From positions 1-39,930 of the forward strand of contig SEIO01000026.1 of the NCBI GenBank assembly GCA_004145795.1: 39,930 bases of DNA. The letters run 5' to 3'. The notes under the pieces are model-generated. The model was given only the letters and a program-made list of their open reading frames with translations, made no database searches and had not been told where the DNA came from. Both the position numbers and the translations under genes were made by a program. Numbering within the stretch: position 1 is the stretch's first letter; the number at the start of each line of letters is the position of its first letter. This DNA comes from Lentibacillus lipolyticus (GTDB taxonomy: Bacteria > Bacillota > Bacilli > Bacillales > Amphibacillaceae). Shown piece after piece: positions 26,968-35,137 of the stretch.

Positions 26968-27482
26968 ACATATTCTTTCCCGAAAACAAAGGTTTCATAG
27001 ACAGTCCAGATACCATTTTCCAGTTGGTAAACCAGGTTGAAACGGTCGATGGTATCCTCCAGCTGGATGTCCTTCATGCTGATGCTCCCATAAATGTCTG
27101 AATACTCGTCATCAGACAGCTTCTGTGCAATGGTGATATGCGGCACGAATGAGTAAGTCCGGCTACCCGGGAATTTGTCAGTATGCATCTTATCAGAAAG
27201 ATCATACAGTTCCTGCTTCGGTTCCACTTTTAAATAAAGGGTGTTTGTAACCGGTGCAAATGTACTCACTTTATTGATGTTAATCGTAATCGGCTCCGTA
27301 TCATTGGCAATATGTTTCAGTTCGGTTATCAATTCGTCAATCTTTTTATCGTCTGCTTCAAACTCTTCTTTTAGTGTCAGGTGTGGCGGAATAAGTGCAT
27401 AATGCGAGTCATACCGTTTTCTGTAGGAGTTAATTTCATCTTGGATGGGTTTGGATGGGAATGCAACTATACCATATTTCAT
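26964..27482 (-). CDS. yjcG: 2H phosphoesterase-family protein YjcG
   Basis: The 172-aa protein has the two HxT/S motifs of the 2H (LigT/2'-5' RNA ligase-like) fold: PPHLTLKE and VPHITIAQ. It may cleave cyclic phosphodiester ends of RNA or nucleotides. The start is fixed by GGAGG eight bases upstream. It is coupled to yjcF. Some relatives are annotated as RNA 2',3'-cyclic phosphodiesterases; activity is inferred. Confidence 0.92.
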   Translation of the reverse strand: MKYGIVAFPSKPIQDEINSYRKRYDSHYALIPPHLTLKEEFEADDKKIDELITELKHIANDTEPITININKVSTFAPVTNTLYLKVEPKQELYDLSDKMHTDKFPGSRTYSFVPHITIAQKLSDDEYSDIYGSISMKDIQLEDTIDRFNLVYQLENGIWTVYETFVFGKEYV

Positions 27483-27585
27483 TGTAAAACCTCCTTGTGT
27501 CATTTTTGATAAGTGAATTAGTATACCTGCTATTATAACAAAAAATGGTTAAGATAGGAAAGTGAAAAGGTTAGGATTTTTTTGG

Positions 27586-27615
27586 CAGTTAAGAAAGTAA
27601 ATACTTTCTTAACTG
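27586..27615. other. Perfect 13-bp inverted repeat between yjcH and yjcG
   Basis: CAGTTAAGAAAGT and its complement are separated by four bases. Neither strand has a T-run after it, so it is not a standard terminator. It could be an RNA processing site or a protein-binding site between the two minus-strand genes. Confidence 0.6.
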
Positions 27616-27653
27616 GGTAAGTGTAATTATTCCTAGCATTGTGCCTTTGTCAA

Positions 27654-28388
27654 TTAGTTAAAAAGGCTTAAAAAAGCACGATGTAAATCTTGCTGCCAGT
27701 ATTTCCAAGTATGGTTTCCATTTTCCAGTTCGTGATAGGTATATGGCAGTCCTTTTTCTTGGATCTGCTCGTTCAGATTGCGGTTTGGGGTGAGAAAATC
27801 GGCTTGTCCGCCATCAGTTGTATCGACTGCTGTTTCTTCCGTTCCAATGGTGTGGTAGATGGCAATCGGGTTTTCCGTGTCAGCTTTTTTAACTGCCTCG
27901 AAAACTGCTGAATCAACATATGGCGATTGCATGACCACATTACTGAATGTATTCGGGTACTTCAGCGCTGTCATCAATGCAAGGGTCCCAGCGAGCGAAT
28001 CACCGATCAGTGCACGGGACTGTCCCATATAAAGCGTCGGCAGCCGTTCATCCAAAAAAGGAACCACTTCCTGCACCAGAAACTTCATATAGGCCTGCTG
28101 CTGGCGGCCTTGTGGATGGTATTTTTCCCGGCGGTCGAACTTGTCGTGATAATGAATGCCGACAAGAATGGTGTTCGGCATTTCTCCATTGGTGTGCATT
28201 CGGTCACTCAGTGTCGCTGCCCGGCCGAGCTGATAATAATCGTTCCCATCCTGCATGATACACAGATGATATTTGTAAAGGTCGGAAAACGATTCCGGCA
28301 AATACACCTTCAGTGTCATCGTTTCATTCAAATAACGGCTATACACCTGTTCCTCCAGCATGGTACCTTTTCGTCCGATGATGACCAC
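27654..28388 (-). CDS. yjcH: Esterase-family alpha/beta hydrolase YjcH
   Basis: The 244-aa protein is an esterase D-like alpha/beta hydrolase: YLPESF near the start, IMQDGNDYY, the nucleophile elbow IGDSLAGTLAL with the catalytic Ser, and a C-terminal catalytic His in ENGNHTWKYWQ. It is close to Fes/esterase D proteins; a ferri-siderophore or acyl ester could be the substrate. The only in-frame start covering the KGT segment is GTG 28388, with a weak ribosome site; ATG 28361 is the alternative. It is upstream of yjcG as in B. subtilis. Confidence 0.88.
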   Translation of the reverse strand: MVIIGRKGTMLEEQVYSRYLNETMTLKVYLPESFSDLYKYHLCIMQDGNDYYQLGRAATLSDRMHTNGEMPNTILVGIHYHDKFDRREKYHPQGRQQQAYMKFLVQEVVPFLDERLPTLYMGQSRALIGDSLAGTLALMTALKYPNTFSNVVMQSPYVDSAVFEAVKKADTENPIAIYHTIGTEETAVDTTDGGQADFLTPNRNLNEQIQEKGLPYTYHELENGNHTWKYWQQDLHRAFLSLFN

Positions 28389-28569
28389 CTCATTTACTCA
28401 TGATTTCTATGTTCTTCGTTTAAAAAATGAAAAGATACTATATCCATCATACCATTTTTTTGTTTATCGCGTGGCCGCATCGCTATGGAAAATAATTAGC
28501 AGGATAGTTCCTGTATAAGAATGAATGCTAAGGTTTGGGGACACATTTCTTTGAAAGGATGCTGATAAC

Positions 28570-28857
28570 ATGAATAACCGTGGAGGTATGATGACATCGC
28601 TTATGGCCCTTGGTGCTGCAGGGGCGGCCATTTACGGCATCCGTAAAGGTATGCAGAATGGCACGCTTCAACGTATGCCACAGGCTGTTTCCAATATGAT
28701 GAATAACGGCGGCGGACAGATGCAAAATGTTGCCACACAAATGCAGCAAGGAGGAGCAACCCAGCCTGCACAACAACAGCCGGCAACGCAAATGAAGCTA
28801 ACAGCTGGAACACAGGATAAACAGGAACAAATGGGTTACCGAAAAAATTCACAATAA
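28570..28857 (+). CDS. Small Gln/Met-rich protein (95 aa), unknown
   Basis: The 95-aa protein has a short hydrophobic N-terminal segment (MTSLMALGAAGAAIYGIRKG, about residues 8-27) and then a Gln/Met/Ala-rich disordered tail. The N-terminus resembles DUF3918-type short proteins of Bacillus, which have no known function. GAAAGGA lies 11 bases before the ATG. A small GC hairpin follows the stop. Confidence 0.65.
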   Translation: MNNRGGMMTSLMALGAAGAAIYGIRKGMQNGTLQRMPQAVSNMMNNGGGQMQNVATQMQQGGATQPAQQQPATQMKLTAGTQDKQEQMGYRKNSQ

Positions 28858-28957
28858 CATGAACAAGATGGTCTCCGTCGTGGAGGCCGTCTTATTTATA
28901 GCTATAAATAAACTGCATATGCTAAGGATGAAACTGCACACGAAGGTGAGCGTATCA

Positions 28958-29635
28958 ATGCTGTTATTTATTGGAAAAATTATCATTCTGTATTGCGTAA
29001 CAATTGGTATTATCAGATTAATGGGGAAATCGGCATTTGCCCAATTGACAGCACATGACCTTGCTGGAATTTTTTTCGTTATTTCCATAGCAGCTGGTCC
29101 GGTTGTGTCACAAAAACTCAGTTATACCATAGTAGGGCTTATTGTGGTCGGTCTGTTGCATATCAGTTTTTCCAAATTGATACTTGTTAATTGGATCAAC
29201 AGAATATTTATAGGGAAGCCAACCATTGTCATTAAGCATGGGAAGCTGATCAAGGCCAATCTGAAATGGTCAAAATTCTCTCTCGCAGAAATTCTATCTG
29301 AAATTCGGGAAAAGGGATATCCCGATATTACCCAAATTGATTACGCAATTATTGAACCAAATGGTGGAATCAGTATCGTTCCCAAACAAGAAGCGGCTCC
29401 CGTTACGCCTGATCAATTAGGGATGGAAACGGATTATCAGGGCGTTCCACTGGCAGTGGTCATTGAAGGGCGCATCCAGCATAAAAACCTTGCCCATATT
29501 AACCTCGACGAATCATTGCTCCGCAAGAAACTAGCAAAAGAAGGCTATCCGCATTTGAATCAGATATTCTACGCTGCAGTCCGGGACGCCGACCATTCGC
29601 TTACAGTTGATACGGGAAAGGGGGAACTTTTGTAA
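28958..29635 (+). CDS. DUF421 (YetF-type) membrane protein, second copy
   Basis: The 225-aa protein has the same plan as the gene at 25715-26422: three N-terminal helices (IIILYCVTIGIIRLMGKSAF and following), a KPTIVIKHGKLIKANL strand and FSLAEILSEIREKGYPDITQ, then IDYAIIEPNGGISIVPK. Sequence identity to the other copy is low, so this is an old duplication or a separate subfamily. ATG 28958 is chosen because GAAGGTGAG lies seven bases before it; the longer in-frame start 33 codons upstream has no ribosome site. Confidence 0.85.
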   Translation: MLLFIGKIIILYCVTIGIIRLMGKSAFAQLTAHDLAGIFFVISIAAGPVVSQKLSYTIVGLIVVGLLHISFSKLILVNWINRIFIGKPTIVIKHGKLIKANLKWSKFSLAEILSEIREKGYPDITQIDYAIIEPNGGISIVPKQEAAPVTPDQLGMETDYQGVPLAVVIEGRIQHKNLAHINLDESLLRKKLAKEGYPHLNQIFYAAVRDADHSLTVDTGKGELL

Positions 29636-29697
29636 GCTTCCCAGGTGGTGGTTCGCGATTTCTATCCATTACGATGAAAAAAGTTAGCGAAAACATG

Positions 29698-29726
29698 TTG
29701 ACAGATTGAGCTGAATTTTATATAGT
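29698..29726 (+). promoter_or_regulatory. tRNA-Val promoter
   Basis: TTGACA (29698-29703) and TATAGT (29721-29726) are separated by 17 bp, 31 bases before the tRNA. Confidence 0.8.
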
Positions 29727-29757
29727 AATACTTGTCGATAACATAACAGCCACACAC

Positions 29758-29830
29758 GATTCCGTAGCTCAGCTGGGAGAGCGCATGCTTGACAGGCATG
29801 AGGTCGGTGGTTCGAGCCCACTCGGAATCA
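29758..29830 (+). tRNA. tRNA-Val (anticodon GAC)
   Basis: The 73-nt cloverleaf has a perfect 7-bp acceptor stem (GATTCCG/CGGAATC), D-arm GCTC..GAGC, anticodon stem CATGC/GCATG with loop TTGACAG (GAC), and T-loop TTCGAGC. CCA is not encoded. Its 3' half is repeated at 32213 and, diverged, at 37571, so it served as an integration site. Confidence 0.95.
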
Positions 29831-29833
29831 TAC
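29789..29833 (+). repeat. attL: tRNA-Val 3' end, copy 1
   Basis: These 45 bases from the anticodon loop to three bases past the tRNA end recur exactly at 32213-32257. The integrase remnant begins 84 bases further on, as expected for an int-proximal attachment site. Confidence 0.88.
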
Positions 29834-29836
29834 ATG

Positions 29837-29868
29837 AGAACCCTTAGTGATAAGGGTTCTTTTATTTT
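29837..29868 (+). terminator. tRNA-Val terminator (inner element copy)
   Basis: The perfect 10-bp stem AGAACCCTTA/TAAGGGTTCT is followed by TTTATTTT, directly after the tRNA. Confidence 0.85.
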
Positions 29869-29916
29869 GTTTTCTTATACCTGTCATCGAATAACCCTCA
29901 TTTGGTCACATATTGG

Positions 29917-30775
29917 TTACGTAGGGTAAATTGGCTTCTTTGATGGTGTTTTCATCATCGTTAGTTGATTTATTCCCGAAAAGCATGTTCCAAATTGTTC
30001 AGCTGTTTCTTCCTGCATATTAGGCAGCAAGTGGCTGTACGTATCTAATGTGATTCGTGTATCAGCATGTCCAAGTCTTTCGGAAACGACCTTAGGGTGT
30101 GCACCCTGTTTTAACAACAAAGAAGCATGTGTATGTCGTAAATCATGGAAGCTTATTTTTTTAAGTCTGCTTTCTTGATCTGGCCATAAAAATTACGCAA
30201 TAGGTTTCTAGGATGCAGCGGCGTCCCAACTTGTGTGGTAACTACTAACCATGATCTTCATATAGTGTTCCTACTTTCAGTTTTTCTTTAGCTTGATTAA
30301 CCTTGTGTTTATTCAGTTCATGAGTCAATTGATTCGGCAAGGCGATTGTTCTTGCTCCGGCTGCTGTCTTAGTTGTATTCTTTATTTATCCAAAGTGACT
30401 CAGTGTTTGACGTACATTTAAAACCCCTCGTTCAAAATCAATATCTTTCCAGCGTAGGCCTAAAATTTCACTTTGTCTCATTCCTGTGTTGATTGCTATT
30501 TGATAAACAATATAGTATCTATTGGATTTAGTTACTTCCAAAAAATGTTGGACTTCATCTAAATCCCAAACTTCTACTTCTTTTTTCTGCACCTTTCGAA
30601 GTTCAATGAATTCAGTGACATTCTTCAAGATATACTCGAATTTCACTCCTTGCTTAAGCGCCTGGCTAAGAACCTTGTTTACATTTCTTATATTATGATT
30701 CGATAGTCCTTTTTCCTGACTGAGTTTATGATATAACTGTTGCACATGCAGAAGAATATACTAGTTAATAGAGTA
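29917..30775 (-). pseudogene. Tyrosine integrase pseudogene
   Basis: Pieces of one phage/ICE-type tyrosine recombinase read in order on the minus strand. The core-binding part is QQLYHKLSQEKGLSNHNIRN (30386-30745), with NTGMRQSEILGLRWKDIDFE carrying the first catalytic Arg. The middle part (TKTAAGARTIALPNQLTHEL, then PLHPRNLLRNFYGQIKKADL) follows in shifted frames with stops. The catalytic FHDLRHTHASLLLKQGA and VSERLGHADTRITLDTYSHL, with the nucleophile Tyr, complete it. The N-terminal arm-binding domain is missing, with a stop just upstream. At least two lesions lie near 30230-30390, so the enzyme cannot be made in one piece. It is placed next to its tRNA attachment site. Confidence 0.9.
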
Positions 30776-30884
30776 TTAACTCAAAGCTATAAGATTTTCA
30801 GTGATTAATTCTTTTATCAATATGAAATGTGCTTATTGAAGCGATTGAAGGAAAAACTGTAAGTTAGACGACAGAATTTTATGT

Positions 30885-30890
30885 TATAAT
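30885..30890 (+). promoter_or_regulatory. -10 box upstream of the DUF4258-like gene
   Basis: TATAAT at 30885-30890 has TTAGAC 15 bp upstream (30864-30869), about 70 bases before the start codon. The short spacer makes it a tentative call. Confidence 0.4.
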
Positions 30891-30961
30891 AAAAATATAT
30901 AAATGAATCTTTACCAACTAACCCTAATATTTGCACTAAATGAAATAGTGAGGATTATGAC

Positions 30962-31507
30962 ATGGAAGAGTTTTATTCATCTGAAGGAACTAAATATATA
31001 TGGGATTCAAGCGCTGATAAAATCATTGACTTAACACCATCGGAAGTTCAGATGACCAAAATTAAGGTCAAATTGATGTCTGATCACACGATTTTAAATA
31101 GAGATTCCGCAAACAATATACCAATGGGGATTCCCTTAGAGCTCAGTACAAATAGATTAAAAGAGGTATACGCTAACTTAAGAAGGATTCTAAGGCATGC
31201 CCCCGAGATTCATATAGAGTCTCATGCGATAGATAGACTAATTGAGGATTGGGCATTAGTCAATGGCGACCCTAAAAAGAGGGATTGGGTGGATGAAGAC
31301 GACATAAGAAATTGTGTTAGAACTGCTCATAAAGTCATTGGTCTACGTTTGAATGTCAATCATCATCATGTAGAGAATAGCTCTGATGTAAAGTATCTAC
31401 ATCCTCAATTGGCAATAACCTTATTGGGTGAAAAAGCAAGTGGAAATGGTCGCTTGGTATCCGCAGTACTAGGTGAAAAACTTATTACAGTGATTACAAT
31501 CCTGTAA
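30962..31507 (+). CDS. Putative toxin-like protein with DUF4258-type C-terminal domain
   Basis: The 181-aa protein has an N-terminal part of about 80 residues without recognisable motif. The following region reads like the small RelE-like DUF4258 fold: IHIESHAIDRLIED (His88, Arg92), a DEDDIRNCVRTAHKV helix, and a last strand LITVITIL (174-181) in the place of the usual (V)VTVYP-type end. DUF4258 proteins are usually 90-110 aa and often pair with a YgiT-type zinc-finger antitoxin, exactly what follows here after 64 bases. The long N-terminal extension is unusual. The family call is by pattern only, and a different function (for example a repressor) is possible. GAGG lies about nine bases before the ATG. 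Confidence 0.5.
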   Translation: MEEFYSSEGTKYIWDSSADKIIDLTPSEVQMTKIKVKLMSDHTILNRDSANNIPMGIPLELSTNRLKEVYANLRRILRHAPEIHIESHAIDRLIEDWALVNGDPKKRDWVDEDDIRNCVRTAHKVIGLRLNVNHHHVENSSDVKYLHPQLAITLLGEKASGNGRLVSAVLGEKLITVITIL

Positions 31508-31513
31508 ATCTGG

Positions 31514-31539
31514 GTATAAATAATGTATAATATTTATAC
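31514..31539. promoter_or_regulatory. Palindrome (possible operator) between the toxin-like and YgiT-type genes
   Basis: GTATAAATA (31514-31522) and TATTTATAC (31531-31539) form a perfect 9-bp inverted repeat with an 8-base spacer. A TATAAT at 31526-31531 lies within it. It starts seven bases after the upstream stop codon. An autoregulatory site for the zinc-finger protein is the natural reading; a weak AT-rich hairpin is the alternative. Confidence 0.55.
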
Positions 31540-31571
31540 AGTAAGAATATAATGAGAAAGAGGTGGAAAAC

Positions 31572-31814
31572 ATGAGCACTGTAGAGGAGCGCACACACAC
31601 TATGATGGATGTTCCTTGTAAATGTGGAGGGTATGCGAAACATCGAATTGGTGATGTTGAGCATGTTATTGGATCAAAAAAGATGATCATTAAAAATGTT
31701 CCTCATTACTATTGTGAGTTTTGTGGGACTACTTCATACGGTACTGGTGTGAATGTTTCCAAGCTCTTAAAGGAAGCCTATTCTAAAAATTTGAGTGAAA
31801 TTTTTTATCATTGA
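31572..31814 (+). CDS. YgiT-type zinc-finger protein (putative antitoxin)
   Basis: The 80-aa protein has two cysteine pairs around a beta segment: PCKCGG (Cys16, Cys18) and YYCEFCGTTSYG (Cys48, Cys51), with IIKNVPHYYCEFCG as in YgiT/MqsA N-terminal domains. The first pair is CxC, not the usual CxxC. A C-terminal helix (SKLLKEAYSKNLSEI) follows; there is no helix-turn-helix as in full MqsA. The start ATG is five bases after AGGTGG. It lies downstream of the DUF4258-like gene with a palindrome between, as in toxin-antitoxin operons. Confidence 0.65.
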   Translation: MSTVEERTHTMMDVPCKCGGYAKHRIGDVEHVIGSKKMIIKNVPHYYCEFCGTTSYGTGVNVSKLLKEAYSKNLSEIFYH

Positions 31815-32212
31815 ATATAATGGTGAAAAAGGGGACACATAAATTGTTGGTGTTCTTATTTTATTTCTTTGTTACGACAAATGAGAATAACATGGGGCTG
31901 AACAGCAGTTCACCCTAGGGATGGTCAGGAGGAAAAGAAACAGATTCCAATTTACAATAAAGTAAGGGAACGGTTGCGTTAATTGGTGTCTGTACAATCA
32001 AGATTGGAGAGGAGTCATTACCTTTCCTTATTTATTTTCCCCTGCAAACCGTGACGGTGAACTGTATCAAATGTGGTCACATAATTGGCCACACATTCCA
32101 AATAATCACTAATAATTCCAGGAAACTAATAAAACAATGAAACGACCATAACCCTTGATAAGAGTAGGGTTACGGACATTCAAGAAAATACTAGGAAACT
32201 TGCCAAAGAGAA
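31815..32212. other. Right arm of the inner island, non-coding
   Basis: About 400 bases lack a gene. A stop-bounded fragment reading GQEEKKQIPIYNKVRERLR (about 31922-31981) may be a coding remnant. From about 32020 the sequence resembles 37405-37570, including GTGACGGTGAACTG/GGTACGGTGAACTG, ATCAAATGTGGTCAC/ATCAAATATGGTCAC, ATTCCAGGAAACTAA/ATTCCGGGAAACTAA and a small hairpin around AACCCT. TGGTCACATAATTGG (32074-32088) nearly matches TGGTCACATATTGG at 29903-29916, next to the integrase stop, and these may be integrase arm sites. Confidence 0.6.
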
Positions 32213-32257
32213 TTGACAGGCATGAGGTCGGTGGTTCGAGCCCACTCGGAATCATAC
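32213..32257 (+). repeat. attR / tRNA-Val 3' end, copy 2
   Basis: These 45 bases are identical to 29789-29833. Upstream of it no tRNA 5' half exists, so this is not a functional tRNA but the far junction of an integration at the tRNA gene. Confidence 0.88.
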
Positions 32258-32535
32258 CCAAATTATACAAAAGCGTCAAAGCGTTGGTAAATCAGCGTTT
32301 TGGCGCTTTTTTCTATTCGGATAAATGAACAGACTTAGTACGCTTTCCGAGAAGGAAGGGGGTGCTTTTTTATGTTTGGATAATCTGTTCAAAACGTTTC
32401 TAACGATTAAGAGCGTGGGATAGACCGCGACTCCATCGAATGAAACTGCTCACTATTCCGAGAGTGCTCCTTATTATGTTAAACTTTATTTAAAGTATTA
32501 CAACAAACGGGGCTAGTTTGAGGTGGATGAATTTC
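32258..32535. other. Gap at the left end of the outer island
   Basis: Apart from the terminator at 32270-32314 I see no gene, promoter of good quality or repeat in these 280 bases. Confidence 0.5.
32270..32314 (+). terminator. Terminator after tRNA copy 2
   Basis: AAAGCGTCAAAGCG pairs with CGTTTTGGCGCTTT (two wobble pairs), followed by T-rich sequence. It would have ended the tRNA transcript before the inner element inserted. Confidence 0.8.
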
Positions 32536-32631
32536 ATGTTAAGATTATTAGCAATCACGATGACCCTGTTTTCCTTAGTTGTAGTGGGGTTGTTCGGGAC
32601 AAACGAAGCCAGGTTGTTGAATGCAGGTTAG
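32536..32631 (+). pseudogene. Signal-peptide-like ORF fragment (31 aa)
   Basis: A short frame with a GAGGTGG site upstream reads MLRLLAITMTLFSLVVVGLF and then GTNEARLLNAG before a stop. It looks like the signal or anchor of a secreted protein whose body is gone. It overlaps another frame that continues into the DUF5412 gene. It could also be chance. Confidence 0.3.
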
Positions 32632-32702
32632 CGGAAGAAATGTGTTGCAAAGTTGTCAGTATTGGTGATGATGTAAATGAAACTGAGAATGAGGTTGATA
32701 GG

Positions 32703-33260
32703 ATGTTCATTTTATTTGGTGTCTTCATATCTTTTATTACTGTTATATTACTTTTGATTGTATGTACAAAGATAATCATTTCTTTTATTAAAAAGAAGCC
32801 TTTTCCTAAAAAATTACTCATTGTAACGTTATCTGGGGTTGTTCTGGTCTCTTCCATTTATATATATGAAATGTATTTTTTTACATTTAGTGAGATTGAT
32901 AGAGACGACATCCAGAAGGGACCTGGACCTGTAACGTCACCCACTGAAGAATATACAGCTAATGCTAATTATGAACTATATGGCGGTGCAGCAGGTGGTG
33001 TAAACGTATGGGTTGAAATCACAGACAATACTGAAAAGAATAACGTTCAAACGGTTTATTATAGTGATGCAAAAAGTCATTTTTCGATGGAATGGACAGG
33101 TGAAGATACGCTTTCCATTCAGAATGATGAACCTGGTTATCCAAATGCAAACAGAAGTATCGAATTAGAAATTGGTAAAGAGATTTATCATGAGAATGGT
33201 TTGGCTTGTAAAAGTTTGTTATTGAAAGACGAATATGAGACTTGCTATCAAAACGAATAA
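32703..33260 (+). CDS. DUF5412-type membrane protein
   Basis: The 185-aa protein has two N-terminal membrane helices (about residues 1-25 and 35-56) followed by an extracytoplasmic domain: EEYTANANYELYGGAAGGVN, VWVEITDN, YYSDAKSHFSMEWTGEDTLS, SIELEIGKEIYHENGLACKS. I recognise this as the DUF5412 family of Bacillus, of unknown function. The frame is open further up to 32523, but the added 60 residues do not look like the family, so I start at ATG 32703, which has GAGG eight bases before it. The start is uncertain. Confidence 0.7.
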   Translation: MFILFGVFISFITVILLLIVCTKIIISFIKKKPFPKKLLIVTLSGVVLVSSIYIYEMYFFTFSEIDRDDIQKGPGPVTSPTEEYTANANYELYGGAAGGVNVWVEITDNTEKNNVQTVYYSDAKSHFSMEWTGEDTLSIQNDEPGYPNANRSIELEIGKEIYHENGLACKSLLLKDEYETCYQNE

Positions 33261-33339
33261 CTGATTATCCCCCATCCCCGGAAGCAGATAATCGTTTTGA
33301 TATTTCTCTTACCATCCCTTCATTATAAAGTAAAAAATG

Positions 33340-33384
33340 AAAGGGTCAGCCCTACAGTAGTAAATGCAGGGTGACCCTTTTATT
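33340..33384. terminator. Bidirectional terminator between DUF5412 gene and betA
   Basis: AAAGGGTCA-GCCCT pairs with AGGG-TGACCCTTT with short T-runs on both strands, between two convergent genes. Confidence 0.78.
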
Positions 33385-33451
33385 ATCCAATCCATGGCGG
33401 GAAGTATTATTACTCGTTTTCTGCTTCCTTACAAAGCTAGCTAATATGAAC

Positions 33452-35137
33452 TTACCCCTTAACGGTGCCTGCGTCCGCTGGGTGAACGCCATGACGGTAA
33501 TAATCTTTATACTCTGGCTTCATTGGTTTTTGGCCACGAATGATGTCGGCTGCTTTTTCTGCAAGCATCAACACTGGTGCATGGATATTGCCGTTGGTTG
33601 TGTGCGGCATAGCAGAGGCGTCAACTACTCGTAAATTTTCCAGGCCATGAACCTTCATCGTCAGCGGATCGACGACTGCCATCGGATCCGAGGCAGGCCC
33701 CATTTTCGCGGTGCATGATGGATGAAGTGCTGTTTCCGCGTCATTCGCTACCCACTCCAGGATTTCTTCATCCGTTTGAACAGAAGGACCAGGTGAAATT
33801 TCGCCTGTGCTATATGGTTGTATCGATGGCTGCGACAGGATTTCCCGTGAAACGCGTATTGCTTCAACCCACTCACGCCGATCCTTTTCGGTAGAAAGAT
33901 AGTTGAATACAATGCTTGGATGCTGAAAAGGATTACGCGAACGGATCTTCAAGCTGCCGCGGGAGTTGGAGTACATTGGTCCAACGTGAACTTGAAATCC
34001 ATGCTCTGTATCCGCTTTTTGCCCGTCATATCGAACCGCAAGCGGCAGGAAATGGAACATCAGATTTGGATAATCTACTTCTTCATTCGAACGGACGAAT
34101 CCGCCACCTTCAAAATGGTTTGATGCTGCCGGACCGGTACGTCCAAGTAGCCATTGCAAGCCGATCCAAGGCATTTTTGCTTTGTTCAAGCTAGGTTGTT
34201 CCGAAACTGGCTGCGGACAAGCGTGCTGAATATATACTTCGAGATGGTCTTCAAGGTTTTCACCTACGCCTGGCAAGTCAACGATTGGATCAATACCAAG
34301 GGAGCGCAGATGGTCAGCATCACCTACTCCGGACAATTGCAGTAGCTGTGGCGTGTTGAATGCACCACCGGAAAGAATTACTTCGCCCGCATTAACGTGA
34401 TAAGTTTTTCCATTCTTTTGGTATGTTAACCCCGTAGCTCGTGTACCATCAAAGTTAATATTGGTAACAAATGCGCGCGTCTCTACTGTAAGGTTTTTCC
34501 GTCGCATCGCAGGACGTAAATAAGCGCGTGAAGCTGAAACCCGCCGTCCGTTATGCACATGACTGTCGAATGGTCCAAATCCTTCTTGACGAAAACCGTT
34601 TACATCGGGGGTTCTCGTGTACCCAGCTTCTACAGCTGCATCGAAAAAAGCTTTAAATAAAGGATTCGTTGCGGGTCCGCGCTTTAATTTAACTGGACCA
34701 TGGTGACCACGATACTCGTCAGATGAATCTGCTCCAAAGGCTGTTTCCAGTCGTTTAAAGTACGGCAGACAATGGGCAAAGTCCCACGTTTCCATACCAG
34801 GGTCTGCCCCCCACCGTTCATAGTCCATCGGGTTCCCGCGCTGATAAATCATGCCATTTATGGAACTTGATCCTCCAAGCACTTTCCCCCGGGCATGCGC
34901 GACTTTTCGTCCATTCATATAAGGCTCTTCATCCGTAGAATAGATCCAGTCATAGAAGCGATTGCCTGACGGGAACATTAAAGCTGCCGGCATTTGAATA
35001 AATAAATCCCAAAAATAATCACTGCGCCCTGCTTCCAAAACAAGAACATTGCAATCCTTATCAATACTTAGGCGGTTGCCGAGTACAGAACCCGCACTGC
35101 CTCCGCCAACGATGACATAATCATAAGTTTGATTCAT
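33452..35137 (-). CDS. betA: GMC oxidoreductase, choline dehydrogenase-like
   Basis: The 561-aa flavoprotein oxidises an alcohol substrate; BetA members turn choline into betaine aldehyde and can go on to glycine betaine, an osmoprotectant. The FAD-binding motif [20 protein letters not shown] is at residues 5-24, GMC signature 1 is [18 protein letters not shown], and signature 2 is [16 protein letters not shown]. Active-site motifs [11 protein letters not shown] (usually HPSCTCKMG in BetA) and [17 protein letters not shown] are at the end. GGAGG lies before the ATG. No betaine aldehyde dehydrogenase (gbsA/betB) is in the window. Divergent from the betaine-binding protein gene and near gbsR, it forms a choline/betaine locus. 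Substrate specificity is inferred from context and family. Confidence 0.85.
   Translation of the reverse strand: MNQTYDYVIVGGGSAGSVLGNRLSIDKDCNVLVLEAGRSDYFWDLFIQMPAALMFPSGNRFYDWIYSTDEEPYMNGRKVAHARGKVLGGSSSINGMIYQRGNPMDYERWGADPGMETWDFAHCLPYFKRLETAFGADSSDEYRGHHGPVKLKRGPATNPLFKAFFDAAVEAGYTRTPDVNGFRQEGFGPFDSHVHNGRRVSASRAYLRPAMRRKNLTVETRAFVTNINFDGTRATGLTYQKNGKTYHVNAGEVILSGGAFNTPQLLQLSGVGDADHLRSLGIDPIVDLPGVGENLEDHLEVYIQHACPQPVSEQPSLNKAKMPWIGLQWLLGRTGPAASNHFEGGGFVRSNEEVDYPNLMFHFLPLAVRYDGQKADTEHGFQVHVGPMYSNSRGSLKIRSRNPFQHPSIVFNYLSTEKDRREWVEAIRVSREILSQPSIQPYSTGEISPGPSVQTDEEILEWVANDAETALHPSCTAKMGPASDPMAVVDPLTMKVHGLENLRVVDASAMPHTTNGNIHAPVLMLAEKAADIIRGQKPMKPEYKDYYRHGVHPADAGTVKG

Noticed and set aside
28868-28892. 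Terminator after the 95-aa gene at 28570
   Set aside because: GGTCTCC/GGAGGCC makes a short stem with no proper T-run, so support is too weak.
32213-32257. A second tRNA-Val gene
   Set aside because: Only the 3' part from the anticodon loop onward is present; D-arm and 5' acceptor strand are missing.
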